The notes: a model not told the origin generated them from the sequence alone. A stretch of 33,689 nt of DNA from Spirochaetaceae bacterium (GCA_007695055.1 REEM01000178.1:1-33689); one strand, 5' to 3'. Positions 15,785 through 25,165 are shown, counted from the first letter of the stretch. A program made the numbers and translations.

Positions 15785-17248
15785 CTACCTGAGGCGCGCC
15801 GAGGATGCTCCGGCCGCCGAGTACTCGGGCGCGCTCACCGATATCGTCTTCCCGTCAAGTACGTCAAGCGCACGCGAGATGTCGGCAATGATGTCGTCCG
15901 GGTGTTCGGCACCTACGCAGAGGCGAATGAGGTTGGGCGATATCCCGGTCTTGGCGCGGTTCTCCTCGCCCTGCTGCTGATGGGTGGAAATGGCCGGGAT
16001 TGTGGCAATGGACTTGGTGCGGCCCAGGTCGGTGGCGCGGAAGATGCGCTGAAAGCCGTCAAAGACATTCCGCGCGTTCTGGGGCGACCCGGCAACCGTG
16101 AAGGACATGAGGTGCCCGTAGCGGTTTACCGGCCCCTGGTACAGATCGTCGGCTTCTGCATCTACGAGGTACATGTAGCGGCTGGCCAGTTCGTGCTGTG
16201 GGTGGCTGGGCAACCCAAGGTACTCCACCGAGGCCACGTGTTTGTGACCGGAGAGAAACTCGGCAACCTTCATGGTGCTGCGGCTCATGAAGTCCATGCG
16301 CGAGCGAATGGTGCGAATATCGTTGAGAGCCAGCACCGCGTTCATGGGGCTAATGTTGGGGCCGTTGTCGCGGTTGGGAATGAGTTTGAGGTAGCCGCAG
16401 AAGTCAGCCTTCATCTCATCCGGGCCAACGCGGGAGGGAATGCCCTTGCGTGCAATGACCGCCCCAGAAATGCCAAAGCCCCCGCCTGCCAGAGACTTGG
16501 TGACCGACTGCACAACAATATCCGCTCCATGCTCAAGCGGACGCAGCAGCGCCGGGGTAGCCACGGTGGAGTCCACAATGAGAGGAATGCCGTGCTTGTG
16601 CGCCAGTGCGGCTACCGCGGCGACATCGAAAAAGCTCTGACTTGGGTTGCTGGGCAGCTCCCCGTAGAGAAAGCGGGTGTTCTCATCTATCTGGGCCTCC
16701 CACTCGGCAAGATCTGTAGACTCAAATACGCGGCGCCACTGGAAACCACGGTCAGCCTCCTTGCGCTGGGCAAAGTGCTGAAAGGTGCCGCCGTAGACCT
16801 GGGCGGTGCCCACAAAGTTAATGGGAGCCCCGGGGCGCTTGGGGTCTACCACCAGGAAGGGATCCACCGCGCTTTGCACTGCCGACATCCCCGAGGAAAC
16901 GCCAATGCAGGAAGCATCGACCCCAGTCTTATATGACTCAAGCAGGGCCAGGACACCCTCGTAATAGTACATGCTGGGGTTGGCAATGCGGCTGTAACAC
17001 CAGGTTGGAATTTGGTAGGAGAGGGCCGCCTCCATCTCGTCCGAGTCGCGGTAGCCCTGTGAGGTAGACATATAGATAGGTTCAATGGTTGAGCCCTGGT
17101 TGAAGTCCAGCGCCTCCTGCATGGAGTAAATGCCGTGCACCGCAATGGTGTCAAAGCGACACTGCTTCATTTCTGCAATCTTCTGCGCGTGCCACTCGGC
17201 GGCCCGGCGCCCGGCCTCAATGTAGTACTCGGTTCCTTTGTTGTTCAT
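15785..17248 (-). CDS. O-acetylhomoserine sulfhydrylase-like PLP enzyme
   Basis: A 487-residue member of the Cys/Met metabolism PLP-dependent enzyme family (fold type I). The PLP lysine is Lys251 in SVTKSLAGGG, preceded by the Asp of the LIVDSTVATP motif that contacts the pyridine nitrogen. GVSSGMSAV is the phosphate-binding turn and GELPSNPSQ matches the substrate-side GE.P.NP motif. It is closest in appearance to O-acetylhomoserine aminocarboxypropyltransferase (homocysteine from O-acetylhomoserine and sulfide); it is longer than usual (about 430 aa), with an N-terminal extension of about 45 residues. Exact substrate preference within the family (cystathionine gamma-synthase, methionine gamma-lyase) cannot be settled. 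Start: ATG 17248 after AGGTAAG. Confidence 0.88.
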   Translation of the reverse strand: MNNKGTEYYIEAGRRAAEWHAQKIAEMKQCRFDTIAVHGIYSMQEALDFNQGSTIEPIYMSTSQGYRDSDEMEAALSYQIPTWCYSRIANPSMYYYEGVLALLESYKTGVDASCIGVSSGMSAVQSAVDPFLVVDPKRPGAPINFVGTAQVYGGTFQHFAQRKEADRGFQWRRVFESTDLAEWEAQIDENTRFLYGELPSNPSQSFFDVAAVAALAHKHGIPLIVDSTVATPALLRPLEHGADIVVQSVTKSLAGGGFGISGAVIARKGIPSRVGPDEMKADFCGYLKLIPNRDNGPNISPMNAVLALNDIRTIRSRMDFMSRSTMKVAEFLSGHKHVASVEYLGLPSHPQHELASRYMYLVDAEADDLYQGPVNRYGHLMSFTVAGSPQNARNVFDGFQRIFRATDLGRTKSIATIPAISTHQQQGEENRAKTGISPNLIRLCVGAEHPDDIIADISRALDVLDGKTISVSAPEYSAAGASSARLR

Positions 17249-17369
17249 GCTTACCTGTATACGCTGAGTCGGGCGAGAGAGCAAGGAAATTCCTTACCCG
17301 GTTTTGGCGCCCGCTGAGGAAGGATCCTGGGTCGCACATGAGAGAATCACGTCCGGAATTTGAAATACA

Positions 17370-17432
17370 TCGGAGTATCAGGGTCACGTTAGATATTACT
17401 AGTTTTGTTGTATTATCTCACGCGAGTCTGAG
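17370..17432 (-). repeat. 63-bp palindromic repeat, copy B (inverted relative to A)
   Basis: Reverse complement of copy A over 63 bp with one difference (GTTAGAT instead of GTGAGAT in one stem at 17388-17394), which breaks one stem pair. It ends 1 bp before the start codon of the DUF21 gene (17434), so it forms the whole 5' leader of that gene. Outside the 63 bp the flanks of A and B differ. Confidence 0.9.
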
Positions 17433-17433
17433 C

Positions 17434-18522
17434 ATGGAGCAAAACGACCTTACCGCCCGGCGCCGTTCATGTGGTATCTTGTTGATCATGGTAGTCCTCA
17501 CTTGGATCGCAATTCTGCTGTGCATGACGCAGTCGGCCACCCTCTCGGGGTTGAATCTGGCGCTCTTTTCGGTGGGGCGCCTGGAGCTGGAGGTGGAGCT
17601 TGCTGCTGGCAACCGGCATGCACGGCGAGTGCATGCGCTGCGTGCGGACTCCAGCTTTCTTCTTGCCACAATTCTGTGGGGTAATGTGGCAGTGAACGTG
17701 CTCTTGGCGCTACTCGCAGGCTCGGTGCTGGCCGGAGTTGCCGCCTTTTTCTTCTCTACCGTGGTCATTACCATTGTTGGTGAGATCATTCCCCAGGCCT
17801 ACTTTAGCCGCCACGCGCTGCCGGTAGCCGCAACCCTGGCTCCCGTGGTGCGCCTCTATCAAGTTATTCTGTTTCCGGTTGCTAAGCCTACCGGCCTGGT
17901 ACTGGACTACTGGCTGGGCCCCGAGGGTGTGCGCTATCTGCCGGAGCGTGATATCCGCAGTCTGCTGCGTCTCCATATGGAGGCCACACAGTCGGACATT
18001 GAAAGGCTGGAGGGGCAGGGCGCGCTGAACTTTCTGGAGCTGGACGATATTCCCTTGGCGGTTGAGGGCTCACAGCTTGACCCTGACAGCGTCATTGAGC
18101 TGGAGTTCAATGCTGCAGGCAGGGCGATATTTCCGCTCATCAGCCGTGAACTGGACGATGCTTTTCTTCAGGCTGTGGGGAGGTCGGGCCGCAAATGGGT
18201 AGTCCTGGTAGACGCTCTCGGTGACCCGCGACTGCTCTTGAACACCGGTGATTTCCTGCGTGAGGCCCTTTTTTCCCCGGGTGAGTTTAACCCACCCAAA
18301 CACTGTCACCGCCCTATTCTCGTGCGCGAACCACAAGCGAGGCTTGGAAGCATTATTCCGCGTCTGCGGGTTAACCCGCAGTATACTGGGGACGATGTCG
18401 TAGATGACGACGTCATTCTGCTATGGACCGACCAGCAACGAATTATTACCGGCTCGGACGTGCTTGGGCGCTTGCTTCGGGGCATTGTGCGAGTTGAACC
18501 TGACCCGGCTGGCGAAGAATAG
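17434..18522 (+). CDS. DUF21 (CNNM-type) membrane protein
   Basis: About 362 residues. The N-terminal half is a CNNM/DUF21 transmembrane domain: SATLSGLNLALFSVGRLELE, then RADSSFLLATILWGNVAVNVLLALL and the motif ITIVGEIIPQAYFSRHAL, which are the conserved helices of the CNNM/CorC group. Three or four membrane helices are visible. The C-terminal half (about 200-355) looks like a divergent CBS-like region. Relatives are linked to Mg2+/Co2+ transport or efflux. Start: the frame is open upstream through repeat B to 17338, but that stretch is repeat-derived; the ATG at 17434 lies 1 bp after the repeat. No proper ribosome site is seen, and an ATG at 17488 just before the first membrane helix is an alternative. 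Confidence 0.82.
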   Translation: MEQNDLTARRRSCGILLIMVVLTWIAILLCMTQSATLSGLNLALFSVGRLELEVELAAGNRHARRVHALRADSSFLLATILWGNVAVNVLLALLAGSVLAGVAAFFFSTVVITIVGEIIPQAYFSRHALPVAATLAPVVRLYQVILFPVAKPTGLVLDYWLGPEGVRYLPERDIRSLLRLHMEATQSDIERLEGQGALNFLELDDIPLAVEGSQLDPDSVIELEFNAAGRAIFPLISRELDDAFLQAVGRSGRKWVVLVDALGDPRLLLNTGDFLREALFSPGEFNPPKHCHRPILVREPQARLGSIIPRLRVNPQYTGDDVVDDDVILLWTDQQRIITGSDVLGRLLRGIVRVEPDPAGEE

Positions 18523-18615
18523 TAGCCTGCACCGCGGATGAAGCTTTTTTGTTGCATTTTGCTGTGATACACTTAGAATTATCTTTTCAGGAAATTGCAT
18601 TTTTAGGGGGCGCTT

Positions 18616-20835
18616 ATGCACCGCGGTCGAATGAAGAAGAAGGGAGCCGCGTATGTCGCGCTGACGCTTGCAACGCTTTTTGTGATGTTGTTTGCTGCAT
18701 GCGGAGCGGATGAGCCAACTGCACCGGCCGCACCCGCACCGGTCACCGAGACCCCAGAGCCTGAACCCCAACCGGTCGCCATTGCGCCCGAGCAGATTCC
18801 CCCTGCTTTGGTTGCGTTTCTCACCGGCGACGTTTTCCGACGCTTTGTACCTGAAGATGCCTGGGCCTATGTAGATATTGGCGACGAACTAGAAGTTGGT
18901 GAGACCATTCGAGTAGATGAAGGCGCCTACGCTGAGCTTCAGTTTGGCGACTTTGCGGTCGTGCGCATAGACGGCAACACGCAACTCCGCCTTGAAGACA
19001 TTGTCTACAGCAGCGACCGAAACAGAGTTGCCTTAGATGTTGCGCGCGGTTCTGTTATGAGCCGTGTCGACCAAATTGCCGGAGGAGACCGCTTTCGCGT
19101 CCGGACGCCGAGCGCAGTTGCTGGTGTTCGTGGTACCAGCTTTGAGGTGAGAACGACTGAGGCCGGTGAGACCGAGGTAGCGGTGCGCAGCGGCCGTGTT
19201 GCGGTTGTGCCTCCGGCGGTAGCCGAGATGGAAGACCGTGCCGAGCAGGAAGAAGACCCGGAGGTACGGGCCGAGCTCCAGCGTTACGTCACCGAGATTG
19301 AAGAGACCTCCATGGTGGAGGAATCTCAAGAAGCCACGGTCGATGTAGCCGCTCTGCAGGCAGTAGATCAGCGCGTGCGCGCAGTTCAGCAAAGCATAGA
19401 TGAAGCCGAGGCCGAGATCCCGGTAGAGGCAACTGTAGAGGAACGGCGTGAACTGCGACGGTCGGCGGTGCAGGAAAGGGTAAGCGAGGCGCGAGTTGAG
19501 GCCGAACGTGAACCGGCCCCAGCTCCCATCCAAACTCGACCAGCCAGCCAGGAACGGCTGCAGCGTATTGAGCAGGTCGACCGTATTCAGATTATCCCAC
19601 TTGCTGAGATCGCCATCCGACCGGCACCTGCACCCGAACCAGAGCCCGCACCAGAGCCGGAGCCCGAGCCCGAACCGGAGCCAGCTCCACCAGAACCCGA
19701 GCCTGCAGCGGCACCTGCACCAGCACCAGCCCCGGTACCAACGGCACGCCCCGCACCAGCACCAGCACCCGCACCAGCGGCGCGACCCGAACCTACACCT
19801 GAGCCCGCACCAGCGCCAGAGCCGGAACCAGAGCCGGAACCCGAACCTGCGCCGGAGCCCATTGAACGGCGCGTCCAGGTCTCAAGCGGGCCCCTCGTAG
19901 GGCTCAGCGTTTCCAACACTGGTGTGGTAGTCAGCTCCGACCGAGCTGGCACCCTGCGGGCCCATGCTTCCGGTGGAAATCAACTCTGGAGCGTGAACAC
20001 CAACAACACCCCCAACGAAAACTCCATACCGGTTGTGCACAACGACCGTGTGTACTTCTCCGGTGCCCGGGAGTTCGTTGTCGTGAACCTCAGTAACGGG
20101 AACGTCATTCTGCGTCAGAGTTTGGACTCCGCAGAGGCCCACCTTTTTGGCCGCCGAGTCATTCCGGCCGGAAACGAGCTCCTGTATCCAGCAAACAATG
20201 AACTCCGTGTGCTGAGTCCTGACGGTGCGGTACGACGCAGCATTGCCCTCCCCAGCACCGCTGGAATGAGTCCGGTTTTCAGCAACGGCAGAGTTGTGCT
20301 GGCCGACAACCAGGGTGAGGTGCTTGTGCTTGGCTTCGGTGATGGGGCGGTACAACAACGCGTTGGCAGCAGTGCCGTTCAACCGGTAGCGCATGCGCCA
20401 GCCGTAGAAGGCAACACAGTATTTCTGGCCGGGCGTCGCGGAAACGCGGCCGCGGTAGATATTTCCAGTGCCACGGTGCGCTGGTCGCGCGATCTGGAGG
20501 AAGGTGGCAACGTGGGCGTTTTCACCGACCCGGTACTCAGTGCAACCGGAGTGTTCTACTATGGCGGCGGCAGAGTGTTTGCGCTCAGTAAGGCCAATGG
20601 ACAGAACCTCTTTGCACCGGTGCCCAACGTTACTACCCCGCCGTTGATTCACGGAACTACCTTAGCCTACGGAACCGGCAACACCTTTGTGGTGGCCACC
20701 GCCGCCAACGGCTCGGTGCGCCACCGCGTCCCCATTGCGGCAACCGCCACTGGCCGCCCGGTCTTTGACGGAGAGTTCTACTACGTCGGCACCCAGGGCG
20801 GCGAACTGCTCATACTCAACCCCGAGGGCTTTTAG
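18616..20835 (+). CDS. FecR-domain lipoprotein with Pro/Glu/Ala linker and beta-propeller
   Basis: A 739-residue predicted lipoprotein (basic start, hydrophobic stretch, LFAAC with Cys29). Residues about 85-200 form a FecR domain ([22 protein letters not shown], then [19 protein letters not shown]), a periplasmic beta fold common in spirochaete lipoproteins. A charged, probably coiled-coil segment (about 205-330) follows, then a strongly repetitive Pro-Glu-Pro/Ala-Pro linker (about 335-415), then a PQQ-like/WD-type beta-propeller (about 420-739) with repeated units such as [20 protein letters not shown]. Start: ATG 18616, 6 bases after AGGGGGC. It likely acts as an envelope scaffold or sensor. 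Classical FecR works with a sigma factor and TonB receptor, neither of which is adjacent, so signalling is not supported here. Confidence 0.88.
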   Translation: MHRGRMKKKGAAYVALTLATLFVMLFAACGADEPTAPAAPAPVTETPEPEPQPVAIAPEQIPPALVAFLTGDVFRRFVPEDAWAYVDIGDELEVGETIRVDEGAYAELQFGDFAVVRIDGNTQLRLEDIVYSSDRNRVALDVARGSVMSRVDQIAGGDRFRVRTPSAVAGVRGTSFEVRTTEAGETEVAVRSGRVAVVPPAVAEMEDRAEQEEDPEVRAELQRYVTEIEETSMVEESQEATVDVAALQAVDQRVRAVQQSIDEAEAEIPVEATVEERRELRRSAVQERVSEARVEAEREPAPAPIQTRPASQERLQRIEQVDRIQIIPLAEIAIRPAPAPEPEPAPEPEPEPEPEPAPPEPEPAAAPAPAPAPVPTARPAPAPAPAPAARPEPTPEPAPAPEPEPEPEPEPAPEPIERRVQVSSGPLVGLSVSNTGVVVSSDRAGTLRAHASGGNQLWSVNTNNTPNENSIPVVHNDRVYFSGAREFVVVNLSNGNVILRQSLDSAEAHLFGRRVIPAGNELLYPANNELRVLSPDGAVRRSIALPSTAGMSPVFSNGRVVLADNQGEVLVLGFGDGAVQQRVGSSAVQPVAHAPAVEGNTVFLAGRRGNAAAVDISSATVRWSRDLEEGGNVGVFTDPVLSATGVFYYGGGRVFALSKANGQNLFAPVPNVTTPPLIHGTTLAYGTGNTFVVATAANGSVRHRVPIAATATGRPVFDGEFYYVGTQGGELLILNPEGF

Positions 20836-20888
20836 GGCTCTCGGGAGTCAATCTTGCCGAGGCGGTCGAGGCCGGGCACATAGTGTCG

Positions 20889-20943
20889 AAACAGAGTTAT
20901 CTTCCAATAAAACACTATATATAGCGTTATTTCTCTGTTTTTT
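20889..20943 (+). terminator. Possible intrinsic terminator after the FecR gene
   Basis: AAACAGAG (20889-20896) can pair with CTCTGTTT (20933-20940), followed by three more T residues giving a T6 run. The loop is long (36 bases) but AT-rich with internal pairing options. It lies about 55 bp after the FecR stop and upstream of the riboswitch. Confidence 0.4.
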
Positions 20944-20984
20944 ACGTCTCACGTAGTGACAGACTAAAAAACTTTTGCTACCTT

Positions 20985-21110
20985 TCCAATTGCGGTGGCC
21001 AGGTGAAGTTTGGTGAAAATCCAGCACTGTCGCGCAACGGTTAAAGTCCGATCCCTGGTCATATGTCCTCTGGACCCGCAGGCTCGCGTCAAGCAGGATT
21101 AACGTTCCTT
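20985..21110 (+). ncRNA. Cobalamin riboswitch
   Basis: The leader of the ribonucleotide reductase operon carries the conserved blocks of the cobalamin riboswitch in order: GGTGAAAATCC, GCACTGTCGCGCAACGGT (around 21024-21041), then AGTCCGATCCCTGGTC, followed by a variable platform. The boundaries are approximate. The ribosome site AAGGAGGG (21147-21154) lies downstream beside a TATCCTTT segment that could sequester it, suggesting translational control. In other bacteria such a switch before class I nrd genes turns them off when adenosylcobalamin is present. A weak GTGACA-N17-TACCTT promoter lies at 20956-20984. Confidence 0.85.
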
Positions 21111-21159
21111 CACACGTCCTAGCTGGAGCCTATCTTTGTATCCTTTAAGGAGGGTAGGC

Positions 21160-22434
21160 ATGGTTAGTTCCAGCCTCGTTTCTTCCATCATTAAGCGCGA
21201 CGGTTCCTCCGTCGAGTTCCAACCGGTCAAGATCACCAATGCGCTCGCGAAAGCTGGTGCTTTTTCTGGAGAGTTTGGCACAGGTGAGGCTGGCAAACTC
21301 ACCGAACAAACCCTCGAACGGATTAGCAACCTCGATTCAGCGGAGTTGACAGTAGAACAGGTCCAGGATCTCGTTGAGGAGGTGCTCCTTGAATCCCCTT
21401 ACAAGGCAACCGCCAAGGCCTACATTCTGTATCGTGAAAAGCACGCCCAGCAACGCAAACGCGACATTTTCAAACGGCGCCTCCATTTGAAACCGTTTGA
21501 GTACCCTGAGCTTGCAGAATACGTCGACTCTGTCCGGCACTCGTACTGGATTCATACGGAGTTTAACTACACATCCGATATCCAGGACTTTAAGGTCAAT
21601 GTTACGGAAGCAGAGCGCTCGGCCATTCGAAAGGTGATGCTGGCAATCGCCCAGATCGAGGTATCTGTGAAGACGTTCTGGGGAGATATCTTTAAGAGAT
21701 TACCGAAACCGGAAATCGGCTCAGTCGGCTATACATTTGCCGAGAGCGAAGTACGGCACCACGACGCCTATTCCCATCTTTTAGAAATTCTTGGCTTGAA
21801 CCGGGAGTTCGAGGGAATCAAGAATATCCCCTGCATCATTCAACGAATTCGCTATCTGGACAAGACGAATGCCCTGGCCCAGGGGGAAGAGCCGGAAGAA
21901 TACACCCTGGCAATACTGCTGTTTGCTCTGTTTATTGAGCACGGCTCGCTGTTCTCCCAGTTTCTGATCATCATGTCGTTCAACAAGCACAAAAACCTCC
22001 TGAAGGGGATTTCCAACGCCGTAGAGGCAACATCGAAAGAAGAACAGATCCACGGTCTTTTCGGTATTGACCTCGTCAATATCATACGGGATGAGCACCC
22101 CGAGTGGTTCACCCCGAGGATGAGTAACACCATTGCAAACCTGGCTCGGGAAGCCTACAGCGCCGAAGAAGCAATCATCGACTGGTTCTTTGAGGACGGA
22201 GAGCTGGAGTTTCTTCCCAGTCAACAGGTAAAGGAGTTTGTGAAAAATCGCCTCAACATCTCCCTGGAAAAGGTAGGTGAACAGCCGCTTTTTGAGGTCG
22301 ACTCATCTTTAGTTCAGGAGACCGACTGGTTCGACGACGAAGTTGTTGCGACCAAGCACGGAGACTTCTTTGTAAAACGGTCTGTCAACTACAACAAGCG
22401 CGCCAAGAGTATTACCAGCGACGATCTTTTTTGA
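21160..22434 (+). CDS. nrdB: Class I ribonucleotide reductase beta subunit with N-terminal ATP-cone
   Basis: A 424-residue protein: residues about 7-95 form an ATP-cone (IIKRDGSSVEFQPVKITNALAKAG), normally on the alpha subunit and used for dATP inhibition. The rest is a ferritin-like NrdB fold. Metal ligands: probable Glu167, then Glu197-x-x-His200, Glu260 (FIEHGSLF) and Glu295-x-x-His298. Tyr204 sits seven residues after Glu197, the spacing of the radical Tyr in class Ia, so a tyrosyl radical is possible. Start ATG 21160 after AAGGAGGG; the frame extends upstream to a TTG. It is controlled by the cobalamin riboswitch and overlaps the upstream extension of the alpha gene frame. Beta-attached ATP-cones are known, for example, in Leeuwenhoekiella blandensis NrdB. 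Confidence 0.9.
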   Translation: MVSSSLVSSIIKRDGSSVEFQPVKITNALAKAGAFSGEFGTGEAGKLTEQTLERISNLDSAELTVEQVQDLVEEVLLESPYKATAKAYILYREKHAQQRKRDIFKRRLHLKPFEYPELAEYVDSVRHSYWIHTEFNYTSDIQDFKVNVTEAERSAIRKVMLAIAQIEVSVKTFWGDIFKRLPKPEIGSVGYTFAESEVRHHDAYSHLLEILGLNREFEGIKNIPCIIQRIRYLDKTNALAQGEEPEEYTLAILLFALFIEHGSLFSQFLIIMSFNKHKNLLKGISNAVEATSKEEQIHGLFGIDLVNIIRDEHPEWFTPRMSNTIANLAREAYSAEEAIIDWFFEDGELEFLPSQQVKEFVKNRLNISLEKVGEQPLFEVDSSLVQETDWFDDEVVATKHGDFFVKRSVNYNKRAKSITSDDLF

Positions 22435-22445
22435 GGAGCACTATC

Positions 22446-24119
22446 ATGGAATGGCTAAACGAACACAGTAGATCTTTTCTGGCAAAAGGATATCTCACCG
22501 AAGGGGTAGATCCGGAACAGCGGCTCTCGGTAATTGCAACGGAAGCTGAACGAACTCTCTCGCGACCCGGGTTCGCCGAGAAATTCCTTGGTTATATGGC
22601 AAAAGGGTACTATTCGCTCTCATCACCCATCTGGGCAAACTTTGGTATTCCGAAAGGGTTGCCCATCAGCTGTTTTGGTGGACATATATCCGACACAATG
22701 AGTAGCATTATGTTCGCCCAGGCTGAGGCGGGGATGATGAGCAAGTACGGCGGCGGCACGTCGGGGTACTTCGGTGATCTGCGGCATCGGGGAGCCCCGA
22801 TCCGGTACAACGGCTCGTCCTCGGGATCGGTCCATTTCATGCAGCTGTTCGAGACGCTCATCAATGTTGTCAGTCAGGGCTCCACCCGGAGAGGCCACTA
22901 CTCTCCCTACCTCCCAATTGAGCACCCGGATATCAACGAGTTCCTGGATATCGGTACCGAGGGAAACCCCATTCAGGATCTCACCCATGGGGTGACGGTT
23001 ACCGATTCGTGGATGCAATCTATGATCGATGGAGATCCCGAGAAGCGCCAGGTGTGGGCTAAGGTGATTCAGTGTCGGGTGGAAATTGGGTATCCGTATA
23101 TCGTTTTTATTGATACGGTCAATAGAAACACTGTCGATGTCTATAAAGACAAGAACCTCAGGATTACCCACAGCAATCTGTGCTCGGAGATCGCCCTACC
23201 GGACAACGATAACTGGTCCTTTGTGTGTGATCTGGCGTCGATGAATGTTCTGCACTACGACGAGTGGAAAGAGACCGATGCGGTAGAGACAATGGTCTGG
23301 TTTCTGGACGCGGTGATGACCGACTTTATCACCAAACTGGCCCGGTTGCGGGACTCCGAAGACCCCGCAGACCGGGAGTCCTTTCACTACATGGAACGAG
23401 CCTTCAATTTCGCTGTGGACAACCGTGCCCTCGGTCTGGGGGTTTTGGGATGGCACTCGTACCTGCAGTCAAAGATGATCCCCTTTGAAAGCATGGACGC
23501 CAAAAAGCTCAATGTGGAAATTTTCCGGTTCTTGAAGGACCGGTCATACCGGGCTTCAGCTGATTTGGCAGAGGAGTACGGCGAAGCTCCGGTTCTGGAA
23601 GGCTACGGGCGCCGAAATACGACACTCAACGCCGTTGCCCCTACAACCTCGTCAGCATTTATTCTGGGTCAAGTTTCTCAGAGCATCGAGCCGATCTGGT
23701 CGAACTGTTATGTTAAGGATATCGACAAGATGAAAATCACGATTTTTAACCCGGCGCTGAAGCGGTTGCTCAAGGAAAAAGACAAGGACACCCGCGCGGT
23801 CTGGAGCGACATTCGCGACCATGACGGGTCTGTACAGCACCTAGATTTTCTCAGCTCCGAGGAGAAAGAAGTATTCAAAACCTTTAGCGAGATTGACCCT
23901 ATGGAAGTTATCGACCAAGCGTCAACCCGGCAACTTTACCTTGATCAGAGCCAATCCCTAAATCTCATGATAAATCCTGCAATGCCAGCAAAAGAGATTA
24001 ACAATCTGTATATCACCGCCTGGAAGACGCAGATCAAGACACTCTACTACCAGCACTCAACCAACGCTGCTCAGAAGTTCAGCCAGAGCAAGCTATGCGG
24101 GTCTGCATGTGAGGCGTAG
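22446..24119 (+). CDS. nrdA: Class I ribonucleotide reductase alpha subunit without ATP-cone
   Basis: A compact 557-residue catalytic subunit that reduces ribonucleotides to deoxyribonucleotides. Active-site residues: Cys76 in PISCFGG, and Asn244-Cys246-Glu248 in SNLCSEI (equivalent to Asn437/Cys439/Glu441 of E. coli, Cys246 carrying the thiyl radical), with Cys after SFVC as a possible partner. Tyr-Tyr in LYYQHSTNAAQ fits the radical-transfer pair. The C-terminal pair CGSAC (Cys551, Cys555) passes reducing equivalents from thioredoxin. There is no N-terminal ATP-cone; that regulatory part is on the beta subunit. Start ATG 22446 after GAGGAG, 11 bp after the beta stop. It shares the operon and riboswitch with nrdB. 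Confidence 0.93.
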   Translation: MEWLNEHSRSFLAKGYLTEGVDPEQRLSVIATEAERTLSRPGFAEKFLGYMAKGYYSLSSPIWANFGIPKGLPISCFGGHISDTMSSIMFAQAEAGMMSKYGGGTSGYFGDLRHRGAPIRYNGSSSGSVHFMQLFETLINVVSQGSTRRGHYSPYLPIEHPDINEFLDIGTEGNPIQDLTHGVTVTDSWMQSMIDGDPEKRQVWAKVIQCRVEIGYPYIVFIDTVNRNTVDVYKDKNLRITHSNLCSEIALPDNDNWSFVCDLASMNVLHYDEWKETDAVETMVWFLDAVMTDFITKLARLRDSEDPADRESFHYMERAFNFAVDNRALGLGVLGWHSYLQSKMIPFESMDAKKLNVEIFRFLKDRSYRASADLAEEYGEAPVLEGYGRRNTTLNAVAPTTSSAFILGQVSQSIEPIWSNCYVKDIDKMKITIFNPALKRLLKEKDKDTRAVWSDIRDHDGSVQHLDFLSSEEKEVFKTFSEIDPMEVIDQASTRQLYLDQSQSLNLMINPAMPAKEINNLYITAWKTQIKTLYYQHSTNAAQKFSQSKLCGSACEA

Positions 24120-24208
24120 CGTAAGGTGTTGAAACTCAATGCCGAGCAGTGCATAGTACAGTTATTCGCGCTGCTGCTGAAACGCGGGCGGCACCAAAGG
24201 ACGCTCAT

Positions 24209-25165
24209 GTGATAGACACAATAAAACAGCGCCGGTCGGTGCGGACATTTGAGGATGAACCCCTGCGGCCTGCCGATCTCAGCTTTGTTCAAGCACAAAC
24301 CGTGGCGCTTGGAGAGACCACCGGCCCTTTTGGCCACCGAGTTCGTCCGGACTTCCGCGTTGTTCAAGGTGGACGTAGCTCAGACGGTGAGCGAATTGGC
24401 ACCTACGGAGTCATTCGCAATGCGCAGGCATTTGTGGGTGTGGTCGTAGAGAACCAACCTGAGGCGATGGTGGACCTTGGCTACCTCTTTGAGGGGTTCA
24501 TTTTGAATCTCACCGCCCGGGGGCTGGGCACCTGCTGGCTTGGTGGAACCTTTAACCGCAAAACGCTGTCTGGTCGTGTGAGGGTGAATGAGGGTGAGGT
24601 GTTGCCCATTATCACGCCCCTTGGGTATCCCGGCTCGCAGGCGGGTCTTCAGGACCGCTTCATGCGCAGAGTTGCCGGCTCAGACCGGCGCAAGCCCTTC
24701 ACCGAACTTTTTTTTGCCACTGACTTCTCTTCACCGCTTGGACCGGATGGCGCCGGGGACTGGACAGAGCCCCTGGAAATGGTGCGTTTAGGGCCCTCGG
24801 CCTCCAACAAACAACCCTGGCGCGTGGTGCTGACATCGGGTGCGGCCCCCGCGGGCGAGGGCGCGCCCGCCCCCTCTGCCCCCGGCACGCCCGCCCCGCA
24901 GCAGGCGCATATCTACCTCAGTCGCACTCCGGGGTACGTAGGCAACAAGCTGGGCTTTGACATGCAACGCATAGATATAGGCATTGCCATGCTGCACCTG
25001 GAGAGAGCATGGGCCGCGAAAGGTCGGCAGGGTTCCTGGAGCTTTGAGGAGCCGGGGCTCACAGTGCCAGATGAACACACCGAGTTCATAGCGACATTCA
25101 CTGTTGACCACGATCATAATGCCCGTGCCGGGGAAGCTGACCAGACGCAGAAAGGGGCGCGCTAA
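24209..25165 (+). CDS. Nitroreductase family protein
   Basis: 318 residues from the GTG at 24209, which is preceded by AAAGGA; an upstream GTG at 24149 would add 20 residues that do not fit the family. The N-terminus IDTIKQRRSVRTFEDEPL is the classic nitroreductase start with the FMN-contacting Arg-Arg-Ser. A second conserved part, SASNKQPWRVV, appears near residue 195 and is the signature usually near the N-terminus of the fold. This arrangement (two half-domains) resembles the TM1586-like nitroreductases. A Pro/Ala/Gly-rich insertion lies near residues 212-232. Likely an FMN oxidoreductase of unknown substrate. Its stop overlaps the thioesterase ATG by one base. Confidence 0.82.
   Translation: MIDTIKQRRSVRTFEDEPLRPADLSFVQAQTVALGETTGPFGHRVRPDFRVVQGGRSSDGERIGTYGVIRNAQAFVGVVVENQPEAMVDLGYLFEGFILNLTARGLGTCWLGGTFNRKTLSGRVRVNEGEVLPIITPLGYPGSQAGLQDRFMRRVAGSDRRKPFTELFFATDFSSPLGPDGAGDWTEPLEMVRLGPSASNKQPWRVVLTSGAAPAGEGAPAPSAPGTPAPQQAHIYLSRTPGYVGNKLGFDMQRIDIGIAMLHLERAWAAKGRQGSWSFEEPGLTVPDEHTEFIATFTVDHDHNARAGEADQTQKGAR

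Noticed and set aside
14215-17432. Composite transposon bounded by repeats A and B
   Set aside because: No transposase in the enclosed 3.1 kb and no target-site duplication outside the repeats; repeat C occurs singly.
18616-20835. Long opposite-strand frames over the FecR gene, including Gly/Ala/Ser-rich ones
   Set aside because: They are the complement of the Pro/Glu/Ala repeat, with no ribosome site and no family resemblance.
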